Counted from the first letter of the stretch, positions 46,861 through 57,244 are shown. The stretch is DNA of 64,000 nt from Kuschelorhynchus macadamiae (GCA_030620095.1 JAUTXW010003824.1:496001-560000), one strand, 5' to 3'. Notes: generated by a model not told the origin, from the letters alone. Program-made: numbers and translations.

Positions 46861-48139
46861 GAATCATCTTCGACTTTTGATTTTTTGATATCGGTGGCAA
46901 ATTAATAAAAAGAGCAAATAGACAAGTAATGCCTATTTAGGTATAACATAACTTCAAAAATATAAATTCTAAAAAAAAATCAATTAACATAAAATACATG
47001 GTGTAGAAACTAAGTACATAAATATTTGTTAATTAGTACTTAGTGTTTATGTATTTTGCTTTTCAGTGTTTGTTTTTGTCGTTGATTTTGAATGCAATGA
47101 TTTTCTAGTGTAGTGATATTAGAAGAATTATTGCATTATTTTCATTATACGTTTGAGCTCCTAGTATATTACCAAATATTACATTACATAAAAATGTGTT
47201 AATTGTTACTTTTGACGAAATATCTACTATATTACTTACCTATATTCGCCCTTGTACTAAAATATTATTTGTTACTAAGAGCCTTTACTGCTACCATCAG
47301 TATTGATTGAACTCTTATTAATTGAGGCAGCTTGTGTACTCATAAAGGGATAGGACATGCCCTACATATTGAGAAACCATTCTACAGAGAGCTTGTATAT
47401 ATTGTATATGTTTGGAATTGGCTGTATAAACAGTGTATATTCGAGAGCATGAGCATGATTAGTACTAGACATGAATTAATCTATTACCGATAGGGTGTAA
47501 AGCTTCTTCATCACTCAAGTTTATATGGTTTATGCAGTGTACGAAATACTGCCAATGATTTTGAGTTTATTTTTTCTGACATGGAATTAGCTAGACATAT
47601 AAACTTTTTTTTCGAAGATATGTGCCTTTTTTGCTAATGGGCTTTATCAGACCGCTATGTAGTCTAATAAAAACGGAAAACGTTTTTTTTTTATCAATAT
47701 TACTATGCAATCTCCTTTGAAAATAATCCTTACTGGGAAAAGATATTGTTTAAAAACTAATTACTGAAAAACAAAATACAAAAAACCAACAAGATTGCAT
47801 ATTTATTTTTTTAAGTTGAACTTATTTTGACATTCTAAGATTCTGTTCCCAAAATATTTTCAGCCGACTGTCTTATCACTGCAAGTAGGGACCTTCTTAT
47901 CTATTTCATTTTTTACTACCCGCCTTCTCTAGGATAGCGGGAAGTCTGTAACTTAGTAAAAAAATGAAACATAAATAATTTTGTAAAATCGCTCTTATTA
48001 ATCTTTCTATTAATACGAGAAAATAAAAAAATATGATAAAGGCAGAAATAAAGCCAAGCCAGTACACGTTAAATTAAAAATCGTTAAACTCCCTTTCCGC
48101 GGAACTTCCCTCGTAACGAATCTGTCAAACATATTTATT
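46861..48139. other. No recognised feature
   Basis: AT-rich DNA between two blocks of the 'gccgcc' repeat. No coding similarity was recognised. Confidence 0.45.
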
Positions 48140-49735
48140 GGGCGCCATTTTGGATTATTATATTGGATTCTTACCAATATTTTACCAGTGCCTACCTTTA
48201 TCACACTTGATTTTGGGCATAATTTAAAACAAATCTAATAGGTATTTTTTACCTATTACACACACCGCCATTATGTTAAATTCGTACTAATTTATCCCTA
48301 TATCAATTGAAAAAGATTTTTTTTGCATTGACATTTTTTAAAAATTATTTGGCCGCATTTGGTTCCGCCATCTTGAATTTTTACCACGATTTTACCCGGT
48401 TATCTCTATATCACATTTAATGATTGCATACATTTTAGAATTAATGTATGAGTAGTTTTTTTCAGGTGGGTTTTTAAATATTTTATTAGGTTGCCATCTT
48501 GTTTTGTTTTCTTGTATTCATACCAATATGTTACCAGTTCATTCCTATGTAGCACTTGTTTTTTGTGCAAAATTTGAGGACATTGGATACATAGTTTTTT
48601 AGTAATAATTTGTTAAAGTTTCTCTAGGCCGCCATCTTGTTTCAGTATATTCGATTTTTACCAAAATATTACTAGTTCATCCCCATATGACCTTTAATTA
48701 TTGACAAAAATTTGAAGTTACTCTGATGACTAGTTTTTAGGCTATTCCGCGAACTGACAGAGAGACAGACGGACCGATGGAATTAATAAATAGCACGTTT
48801 CATGATTATAAATAATTAAATTGGCCGCCTCGTTTTGTTCCGCCATCTTGAATTAGTACCACAGTTTTACTAGTTCTTCTCTATTCCACAATTAGTTATT
48901 GCAAACCATTTGAAATCAGTCCATTATTAAGTAGTTTTTTCAGGCTGGGTTTTTAAATATTTTATTAAGCCGCCATTTTCGATTGGTACCAAAATTTTAC
49001 CACTTGAATTCTACATAATACCTGATTTATTTTTGTGCAAAATTTGAAATAAATTGGATAAGCAGTTTTTTAATAATTATTTTGACATTTCACTAGGACG
49101 CCATTTTGTATTGCAATATTGCATTTTTACCAAAATGTTACCAGGTAATCCATATGAAAATTTCAAGTAAATCGTCTAAGCAGATTTTAGCCATGTCTCG
49201 AACAGACGGAATTGAGAAAAAGTGTTTTTCGGAATTTAGACACGCTTTTTCTACGATTACAATACTTCCCTTTTACAAACTGAGTAAAAATTATTTGGCC
49301 GCCATTTTGTTCCGCTATCTTGAATTCGTACCACAGCTTTACCCGTTTATCTCTATATCACACTTAATGCTTGCACAAAATTTGAAATAAATCCAATACG
49401 TCGTTCTTTCGGGTCGATTTTTTGGATTATTTCATTAGGCTACCATTTTGTTTTGCTATCTTATATTCATATCAAAATGTTATCAATTCATTCCCACGTA
49501 ATACTTGATTCTTGTGCAAAATTTGGGGAAAATGGATAATAAGCTTTCTTAGTAACAATTTTTTTAACGTTTCACTAGACCGCCGCGCCGTCTTGTTCCG
49601 GCATGTTGGATTCTTACCGAAATATACCAGGTCATCCCCATACGAGCCTCATTTTTTGACTAACAAATGGCAGGCAGACAGACAAACTGACAGACGAATT
49701 TTGTCATTTGTTTAGATTCTGGATGTTTAGAAATG
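48140..49735 (+). repeat. Higher-order tandem repeat: three ~465-bp units of A-B-C subunits
   Basis: Units start near 48351, 48815 and 49290. Each has three diverged subunits of ~140-190 bp. A has 'ttggccgc...gttccgccatcttg' and 'tttatctctatatcacactt'. B has 'tcataccaaaatgttacc' and 'tgtgcaaaatttgagg'. C has 'accaaaat.ttacca.gtcatccccatatg', 'gaactgacagagagacagac' and a T-rich tail. A partial unit precedes at 48140-48350. The subunits share a common core (a 'gccgccattttg' box, 'taccaaaatnttacc', 'caaaatttgaa'), so C, B and A probably arose from one ~140-bp ancestor. No ORF is conserved. Confidence 0.82.
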
Positions 49736-50146
49736 GATATCGGGGCGTTTAAAAGTGAACATTGCGGACAAGTTTTGAAATTTGCGAATATTCGACTGAA
49801 AATCAGTATATGAGGATATTAAGAGTGCAAATTTTCAATTTTCGACAACGTCTAAAATTTTAAAATGGCAGCGCCAAGATTGCTGGTACAGATCTTACAG
49901 AAAATCCATATCTATGTAGAGATATTTTAAAAAGCTAATTATGAGTGTTGTTTGAGCGGAGGTTTACACTTATTATTTAAAAAAGCGCGGTGAGACAATA
50001 AAGTTACAAGTACGAGAGGTACTTTATCTTACTGTTACTATTTGTGACTAGTATCACTCGTACCTAAGGTTTTTTTTCTGTGTAATTTCTTACATTTATA
50101 TATCTGTGACCCAAAAATTTAACATATTAAATCATAGTAATACATA
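49736..50146. other. No recognised feature
   Basis: A short spacer before the mariner terminus. Nothing was recognised. Confidence 0.45.
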
Positions 50147-51830
50147 TACAGGGTGTCTATTTTAAGGTATACCCCTATTGCTATCTCATAAACGGCAAGA
50201 GATACGATGTTGGTTAAATTAGAGAAAACGTGGACGTTAATAATCCGTTTACATATTTTTCATTTTTTCTTTGTTCTTGAAATACCGGAGATTGTGCAAA
50301 AATTACCCAAAATTATTTTATTAAATATCTCAAAAAGTTTGTACTTTAGAAAAAAGGTTTTTACAACATATACTTACCTTAATGTTCTCTACAAAATGGT
50401 GTCCTCAGATTTTAAATCCGATGTTTCGTCTACCGGCCACCACCATTAATTTCTTTTTTTAAATCCCGACCTGCATTTTCTATTTCAGTTTCTTGAAGAA
50501 CAATTTACAGTTAAAACATCAACATACACCAAGAATATTTTTTACCGACGTTTTCGTATTGTTATATTCATCTTCATGTTTTCTTTTTCTAGTACGGCTC
50601 TGGATTTTCACTGAAAGAATGGGTTTCTTCATAAATATCTTGGTTTAATAATATATCCCGGAAAGTACAACTAAAATTTTTTACGGTTCATCACAAATAT
50701 TTCTTAAACACTGTCTAGCATTTTTGATAACTCTTTTTTGAATATTTTTAAGCACTCTTGGTTTTATTTTATTACATGCCAACTGAATTCTTAGCTTAAG
50801 ATCATCCACATTTGCAGGAGTGGTTAAATATTCCAAGTCCTGTATATATCCCCATATGGAAAAATTGGAGTTAGGTCCGGGGAACGAGGTGGCCAATTAA
50901 TAGGACCGTCATTACCAATCCATCCAGTAGTTAGGTTTAAAATTATTAAGGAATCGGGTACAGCAACGGTAACGATGCGCTGGGCCACCATCTTGCTGAA
51001 ACAACTCAAAATTTCTATGCACAGCCAAGGGCAGGTTATCTAACATTTCTTGGAAGTCATTTGTCAAAATATTCAAGTACATGTCACCAGTTAAATGATC
51101 CTAAAAAAAGTAGGGACCCTTAACTTTAGAATCCATAATTCCCAACCAAACGTTAATCCCGAACCTTTCTTGAAACGCCGTCTCTCTAAAAAAAGAGATT
51201 GTTGGTTTTCTTGTGTCAAGCGGTAATGAATATTATGGTTAAACCACCTATTATTACAAAATCGGCTCTCGTCTGACCACAATGTTTTCTTGCAAATATC
51301 AGAATCAAGCCTATAAATCCATCTACAGAAAATTCGCCTTTTACGGAAATCTTCTGAGATGTTGCACTTTTCGGCAACGATAGTTTCTAAATTTGTGCCG
51401 ACGTAAAATGTTTTTGGACGAATCTTTGTTAACACCGGTTTTTTTCTCAATTTCTCGCAGGGATCCCTCCTGATTTTTATAATTTACGAAGGCTGAAATA
51501 ATATTTAAATTAAAAGGCAACAATTTTTACACCAAAGAGGACTTACCTAATATATTTACTTCACCAACTCCTCCTTGGGCTGTTACAATTGGAGTATGGC
51601 TTTGCTTTATCTAAAAAGATTCGTGTTGTCGTAAATTTCTTTCTAGTCTATGGAAAATGCGAACACTGGGAACGGCTCTTTTGGGATACATATGATCGTA
51701 CAGTTGAGCTGCATTATCTGCGTTACGCTTGGATCTCGCATAAACAAACAGCATATCTACTTTCTCGTCATTTGAATAATCTATATTATTTCAATTATTC
51801 AACAACAGACCAATAACACAGGGTAACAAA
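50147..51830 (-). mobile_element. Mariner-like element, family M2
   Basis: The left (3') end is tatacagggtgtctatttta then aggtatacccctattgct; its inverted partner occurs at 55551 (ggtataccctaaaatagaca). The transposase is on the minus strand and reaches about 51812. The expected 5' TIR should follow but is not recognisable; only 'acacagggtaacaaaatg' at 51818 resembles a terminus. The element is therefore either truncated at its 5' side or extends, by a later insertion, to 55551. Confidence 0.7.
50519..51812 (-). pseudogene. Mariner-like (ITm) transposase, family M2, broken
   Basis: The N-terminal helix-turn-helix reads YSNDEKVDMLFVYARSKRNA then AAQLYDHMYPKRAVPSVRIF. A second block has SAFVNYKNQEGSLREIEKKT. 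The catalytic core shows TLWSDESRFCNNRW (first Asp), ELFQQDGGPAHRYRCCTRFL (second Asp; 'NFELFQQDG') and PPRSPDLTPIFPYGDI (third Asp). The C-terminus is SVKIQSRTRKRKHEDEYNNT, with a stop at 50519. At least four frame changes and stops interrupt it. No initiating Met is visible before YSNDEK. It is related to family M1 but clearly a different family by sequence. Confidence 0.85.
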
Positions 51831-52163
51831 ATGAAAAAAAAAAATTGGTGCCGGAAATCTAACATCTGATTTTAGATGTTTTTAATGTGCTGATAAACAA
51901 ATTTTTTTCAGCTAGTTTTTGAGATACAGGTTAATTGATATTTTTTTGTGATAAAGGACAACAAATAAAGAGATAAATATGTCTTAATCGTCAAAATAGA
52001 AATTTGAATAATTAACCAAATGGATATAAAAATTAAAAATGCGCTCTCACACATCTTTATCAAAAGTTCTTGGCCGGAAAAGATATATGTATAATAGCAG
52101 AAATATATAATTTCTGCAGGTGCAATACGGCCTACAAGAAGAATTGCTTTCGATTATGTCACA

Positions 52164-52223
52164 GGGTACCCTCCTGCGATCATGATTTCTGGGCCTCTAC
52201 CCTCATCAGGCAGGCTTGTACCC
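52164..52223 (-). ncRNA. Hammerhead ribozyme, inverted copy of the 388-bp unit
   Basis: On the minus strand: outer stem I GGGTAC, internal loop AAG, inner stem I CCTGC, core CTGATGA (52209-52203), stem II GGGT-AGAG-GCCC, one extra A, GAAA, palindrome ATCATGAT (short stem III), cleavage nucleotide C (52178), then GCAGG, AGG and GTACCC completing stem I. All conserved core positions fit; the extra A before G12 is non-canonical. Confidence 0.78.
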
Positions 52224-52518
52224 AGTGACATAATCGAAAGCAATTCTTCTTGTAGGCCGTTTTGCACCTGCAGAAATTATATATTTCTGCTATTATACAT
52301 ATATCTTTTCCGGCCAAGAACTTTTGATAAAGATGTGTGAGAGCGCATTGGTGCTAGTGCATACTTTTTAAATTACCTATGGGTTTGCAGCCGGAAATCA
52401 CCGGAGCCTCAATAGGTGGTGCTAAATGTTACATTTAACTTGTAGTACTGTTACAGTATGATAGACGTTTCGTTTTCGATTTTGTCATATCGAGCAATCT
52501 GTTATTTCAGATCTCCCT

Positions 52519-52578
52519 GGGTACAAGCCTGCCTGATGAGGGTAGAGGCCCAAAAATCATGATCGCAGGAGGGTACCC
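52519..52578 (+). ncRNA. Hammerhead ribozyme, direct copy 1, core mutated (G12 to A)
   Basis: Same architecture as the other two: GGGTAC (52519-52524), CCTGC (52528-52532), CTGATGA (52533-52539), stem II, AAAA in place of GAAA (52553-52556), TCATGAT, C (52564), GCAGG, GTACCC (52573-52578). The single G-to-A change at the position of G12 should abolish activity. Confidence 0.78.
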
Positions 52579-52907
52579 TGTGACATAATCGAAAGCAATT
52601 CTTCTTGTAGGCCGTTTTGCACCTGCAGAAATTATATATTTCTGCTATTATACATATATCTTTTCCGGCCAAGAACTTTTGATAAAGATGTGTGAGAGCG
52701 CATTTTTATCGATTTTTAGTATCTACTCTCCGCATGATGGTGCTAGTGCATACTTTTTAAATTACCTATGGGTTTGCAGCCGGAAATCACCGGAGCCCCA
52801 ATAGGTGGTGCTAAATGTTACATTTAACTTGTAGTACTGTTTCAGTATGATAGACGTTTCGTTTTCAATTTTGTCATATCGAGCAATCTATTATTTCAGA
52901 TCTCCCT

Positions 52908-52966
52908 GGGTACAGCCTGCCTGATGAGGGTAGAGGCCCAGAAATCATGATCGCAGGAGGGTACCC
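52908..52966 (+). ncRNA. Hammerhead ribozyme, direct copy 2, core intact
   Basis: GGGTAC (52908-52913), AG, CCTGC (52916-52920), CTGATGA (52921-52927), stem II GGGT-AGAG-GCCC (52928-52939), extra A (52940), GAAA (52941-52944), TCATGAT, cleavage C (52952), GCAGG (52953-52957), AGG, GTACCC (52961-52966). Stem I is 11 bp in two helices with a small asymmetric internal loop, the kind of feature that makes loop-loop contacts with stem II in natural type I hammerheads. Stem III (ATC/GAT) is too short to close alone, and its palindrome suggests dimeric folding. Confidence 0.8.
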
Positions 52967-53266
52967 TGTGACATAATCGAAAGCAATTCTTCTTGTAGGC
53001 CGTTTTGCACTTGCAGAAATTATATATTTCTGTTATTATACAAATGGATACCTGGAATTGTCCCTGACCCAATAATCCTATACTAGGAACTACTCAATAC
53101 ACTGCTCTTAATTACTTTTATACCTGTAATTGCCTATGACCTGATCCTTCTATACCTGCTTGGCTGTACTCGATTTGGTATATTACTGAGTTTTCCCAAG
53201 TAAAGTTGTGCTATCATTTTGTGTAAATTTTGGCGTTTTGTAGTATCAAGACACTAAACTGAAACA

Positions 53267-54891
53267 ATGGCATCCACAAGCAGACGTACCTGTGTAAATC
53301 ATCCCGATGTTTTTTGTTATGTGTGTGATGAATACACTTTGAAAGAGAGCAGAAAAACGATTTCTGACTTTGTGAAAAGAGCTTATCTTGCCTATTTTGG
53401 CGTTTATTTAGAAGATCAAGATAAATCTTGGGCCCCACATTTCATATGTAAAACATGTGTTGAACATTTGCGACAGTGGACAACTGGAAAGAGGAAGTCC
53501 TTAAAGTTTGGTGTACCAATGGTTTGGAGAGGACCGCGAAACCATCATGACGACTGCTATTTTTATCGGGTTAATATTAAAGGCATAAATAGAAACAATA
53601 GACACAAATAGACATATCCTGATCTAGATTCTGCAAGAAGGCCTGTAGCGCATTCGGCAGAAATACCAAATTTCCATCATTCAGCAGTCTACCCGAACTG
53701 ACAAAAGATGATACAGAAACATCAACGTCCGACGAAGTTCAAAGAATTCAATCAGAAAACGACAGCGAATTTGAAGCAGATTTAGCAACTCCGCAGTTTT
53801 TCAATCAAGAAGAACTAAACGATCTTATAAGAGACCTGAATCTCTCAAAGGAATCCGCTGAATTACTTGCATCCAGATCAAAAGAAAAAAATCTACTTGG
53901 AAAATGACTTGTATTCTGTAACAATATAAAAGGGCTCTTAGAAAAAGTGGGTTTGCCTGAATCCACTCCAGATGATTGGCGCCTTTTTATTGACAGTTCA
54001 AAACGTGGTTTAAAATGTGTTCTTTTACATAACGGTAACAAATATGGCTCAATTCCTATTGGTCATTCTATTACCATGAAGGAAGAATATGAAACAACTG
54101 CATTAGTTTTTAGAAAAATTAAATATGAAGAACATCAGTGGGCAATTTGTGTTGATTTAAAAATGGTCCTTGGACAGCAGAGTGGTTATACAAAATATCC
54201 TTGTTTTTTTGTGCCTTTGGGACAGCAGAGCTAAAAATGAGCACTGGGTTAACAAAAACTGGCCCTCAAGAGATGTCATGATTCAAGGAAAACAAAACGT
54301 GATCAACGAACCTTTGGTTTCAAGAGAAAAAATCTTACTTCCGCCCTTGCATGTCAAGCTAGGCCTAATGAAGCAATTTGTGAAGGCTTTAAATCGAAAT
54401 GGAAATTGTTTTTGGTATTTGTTTCGTAAATTTCCTGGCATTAGCTCGGAAAAACTAAAAGCCGGTATATTTGATGGTCCTCAAATAAGGCAACTTGTTA
54501 AAGATCCACAATTCACCACATCAATAAACGAGACTGAATCTAACGCTTGGTGTTCATTTGTTTAAGTAGTACAAAATTTTCTTGGCAATCATAAAGCAGA
54601 GAATTAGAATTAGTGGAAATTATGCTTTCAAATTTTAATATTCTTGGCTGTAACATGAGTATAAAAGTTCACTACCTCCACAGCCACCTAGATCGTTTTC
54701 CAGAAAACTTAGGTGATTGTAGTGAAGAACCGGGGGAAAGATTCCATCAGGATATTAAAAGTATGGAAGATCGTTATCAAGGACGATGGGATAGCCACAT
54801 GATGGCGGACTACTGCTGGAGCCTTCAGCGAGACTGCCCTAGTAAACTCCATTCTAAAAAGTCGTATAAAAGAAAACTTTTATGTGATTAG
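53267..54891 (+). pseudogene. Uncharacterised, multiplied arthropod protein family; broken single-exon copy
   Basis: The start MASTSRRTCVNHPDVFCYVC opens a Cys/His-rich N-terminus (C-x-N-H, C-x-x-C, then C-K-T-C at 'FICKTCVEHLRQW', then PMVWRGPRNHHDDCYF). After a stop at 53609 the acidic middle reads ELNDLIRDLNLSKESAELLA. The conserved core reads DDWRLFIDSSKRGLKCVLLH, GSIPIGHSITMKEEYE, HQWAICVDLKMV, LGQQSGYTKYPCF, a frame change in a T-run near 54205, then WDSRAKNEHWVNKNWPSRD, LLPPLHVKLGLMKQFVKALN, EKLKAGIFDGPQIRQLVKD and, in a third frame, LGCNMSIKVHYLHSHLDRFP with EERFH-like 'EEPGERFHQDIKSMEDRYQG'. I recall many near-identical 'uncharacterized protein' copies in insects but no assigned function; conserved Asp residues hint at an RNase H-like nuclease, unproven. 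There are three frame changes, two stops and a few lost residues after 'DLKMV'. An AATAAA lies at about 54925. Confidence 0.7.
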
Positions 54892-55254
54892 TGACTAATG
54901 CAATTATGTAAATTAAGTTTTTGCAATAAATACTTAAATCCATGTGTCTTTGTTTTTTTAACTGGCAATAGTAATATTATATATTATAACAGTTATAACG
55001 TAAAATATATTAACAATTTTTTTTTAAACTAGATCCGATAGACAAAATCTGAGAACATTTTTGCATTCTGCATCCAAAAATTTCCCAAGAACAGTTAAAA
55101 AATCGCAGGCACCAAGATGTTTGTTGGCCTGTATAATTATCACCAAATTAAAACAATTTGATAAATGTATTATTTCACGGTTGCACAATGCGCATTATCA
55201 ATTCAACTGTTTTTGACAGCCGCCTTACTGTAAGTATTTAATTGTAATTTCGTA
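54892..55254. other. Putative 3' UTR and spacer
   Basis: It holds the polyadenylation-like 'gcaataaatac' (about 54924) after the broken gene, then AT-rich DNA with no recognised feature. Confidence 0.45.
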
Positions 55255-55551
55255 TGTGATGAAAAATTCTTTCAGTGAAAATCCAGAGCCGTACTAGAAA
55301 AAGGAAACATGAAGCTGAATATACAGTGTCGTATAAAGCTTTTTTCTAAAGTATAAACTTTTTAAGATATTTAATAAAAGAATTTTGGACAATTTTTGCA
55401 AAATCCCGGTATTTCTGGAATAAAGAAAAAATGAAAACTCTGCAAACGGATTAACTTCCTTCATAAAGGACACTCTAATTTCACCAACATCGTATCTTTT
55501 GCCGTTTAGGAGATGGCAGTAGTGGTATACCCTAAAATAGACATCCTGTAT
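55255..55551 (+). mobile_element. Mariner family M2, 3'-end fragment in opposite orientation
   Basis: It carries the last codons of the M2 transposase (SVKIQSRTRKRKHEAEY on the plus strand, matching the minus-strand C-terminus at 50.56 kb) followed by the M2 terminal sequence. It ends ggtataccctaaaatagaca then tcctgta, the inverted partner of 50147-50370. About 180 bp present at 50375-50555 are deleted. Because it contains C-terminal coding sequence it is a 3' end of a second copy, not simply the 5' TIR of the element at 50 kb. Confidence 0.82.
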
Positions 55552-56565
55552 ATATATTTGCCTAGCCAAAAAAGTAGCTCTGAGATAGCTTTCGTCCTGA
55601 GAATATCTGCAATTCGGCTTCTAGCTACAATTGTTTTATATAATTACCATTTTATTGTATTTCCAGCGAAATCGAAAGTTGTTGGATATCCATTAGTATT
55701 ATAGTGGTGGAATACAATGTTATGTGCTAGAGCAATTCTGTTCAATTATTAACGTATATCTATTATTCCGAATCACGTATAGACTATTGCATTTCGTAAT
55801 CATTATGTCTACGCAAACAAAACTCATAGACAGATTCCCATCACGTACCATAGGACACGGTTTTCAACATCTGGAACACGTCCGACACATTTAGGATTGT
55901 TCATTCAGGCTGTCCCGGTTCAAAGATAGTAATTTAATCAATGATGCTTACAACGAAGAAGAACTTTTCCAACTGGTGATGTTACTGTTGAAAATATGTG
56001 GATGTAGCAATATACATTATAAGGCATATTTTAAAGCAACTTGACCTTTAGCTAGATTTTATCTATGTACGTTTTATTTCAAATATCCATTTTTCAGCAA
56101 AAAAAGGCCATCTTTCTATAACCAGGGTACTAATTTAGGAGATATATTATTCATAGATAATTCATTAACGGCAGGAAAGTTTTAGAAAAAAAATTAAAAT
56201 TTTCATTAAAATGTAAGAATCAGATTTTGATTTATTATTATGTGGATCGGTGCCAACCGGATAGAACAACACGATAAGCAGAAATTTCATTACAAAAGGC
56301 GGCGTAATGCTCACTTGACTTGATCCTTAGTCCAACAACAATTAATCCGGAGTCTTCCCAAAGTACCTTAGTTGGGAAAAGCACTCCAAGGTACTCCTCT
56401 TAAGACTGTCTGATCCTAAACCTGATTTTAAAATGTTAATGTCTTAAAATCATCTGCACCCCAAGTTTATATATTTGGTCCCAAATGCGTAGAATTTGCC
56501 CACTCTATTTTTAAGTTCGTAGGGTAATAAATCACGAGAGGTTTTGTATTGCTGATAGTTTCAAA
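55552..56565. other. No recognised feature
   Basis: AT-rich DNA. Short chance ORFs were not recognised. Confidence 0.45.
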
Positions 56566-56570
56566 TTTTT

Positions 56571-56610
56571 GCCAACGTTTCGATAGTTTGGTTTCTATCG
56601 TCCTCAGGGC
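56571..56610 (-). ncRNA. Solo hammerhead ribozyme motif of PLE type
   Basis: On the minus strand: GCC (stem I), core CTGAGGA (56607-56601), one extra C, stem II GATAG...CTATC with an 8-nt loop, GAAA (56581-56578), ACGT minimal palindromic stem III, with U as the cleavage nucleotide (…CGTT), then GGC completing stem I. Core and GAAA are intact. It has the same extra base after the core as the PLE copies, but no PLE coding sequence is adjacent, so it is probably a solo pLTR fragment. Confidence 0.68.
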
Positions 56611-57244
56611 TACAATTAAAAAAAACATACAAATAACAAAGTATTTTTTTAAAAATTGGACAAACAATACCCAAATGTACGAGCTCCAATGTATTGACAT
56701 AAAAATATGTTGATATTATTATCTTCAGTCAATATACAACTCTACATTGTTTTTATATAAAAGAGCTACAACCCATACACATACTATGCGGCCCAAAGGT
56801 AAGCCTCGTCTAAGGTTTAGAGCGTGGTGGGGCCCGGAGAAGGGAGAAAGATATGGTGGTGCTGGCTAGGCTTGTCGTCAAAGCATTTTAGCTAAAACAA
56901 TAAATCGTGTAAAAAAACTTCCAGAAATAAATAAGTTTGTCGAATGGTATTTCAATGATAATTTCGTGCCTGCATTAAGTGATTTATGTATTTATACAAA
57001 CCTAAATAGATCTATCGCTTCGATTCTTACTGTTCATCGTGTTAACGACTTATGAAAGGACGAATAACTATATTGTGTCCAGATCAATGTCCCGATGTAT
57101 GATTCGGGGCCGGATTGGCCCGGAGACTGGGAATTCAGAGAGTCTGTAAAAAAAGTAAAAAATTATCATCTTAAAAATAAATAACAAACACTGCAAAGAA
57201 TGGCAAGTATTGCCATTCTGGTTTTTTTAAATTTGTGCGTAGGC
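56611..57244. other. No recognised gene
   Basis: A decayed coding-like stretch (LAKTINRVKKLPEINKFVEW, then YFNDNFVPALSDLC) at about 56875-57050 and a GC-rich 'ggggccggattggcccggag' box at 57107 were seen, but no family was recognised. Confidence 0.4.

Larger units (their letters stand above)
52041..53045 (+). repeat. Tandem array of a 388-bp hammerhead-bearing unit (retrozyme-like)
   Basis: One inverted partial copy (52041-52224) abuts three direct copies: partial 52225-52518, full 52519-52907 and partial 52908-53045. The cleavage positions of the two direct ribozymes are 388 bp apart. The unit is non-coding. Landmarks are gtgacataatcgaaagcaat, ggccgttttgcacctgcag, ttccggccaagaacttttga, tgtgagagcgcat, ggtttgcagccggaaatcac and ggtggtgctaaatgttacat. 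The first direct copy lacks ~34 bp after 'gagcgcat'. Copies are nearly identical by eye, so the array is young or homogenised. Size, tandem arrangement and one ribozyme per unit match the animal retrozymes described in the literature. A plain satellite is the alternative. Confidence 0.85.

Noticed and set aside
57105..57130. GC-rich box 'ggggccggattggcccggag' as a hAT or MITE terminus
   Set aside because: It resembles transposon ends but no inverted partner or target duplication was found nearby.
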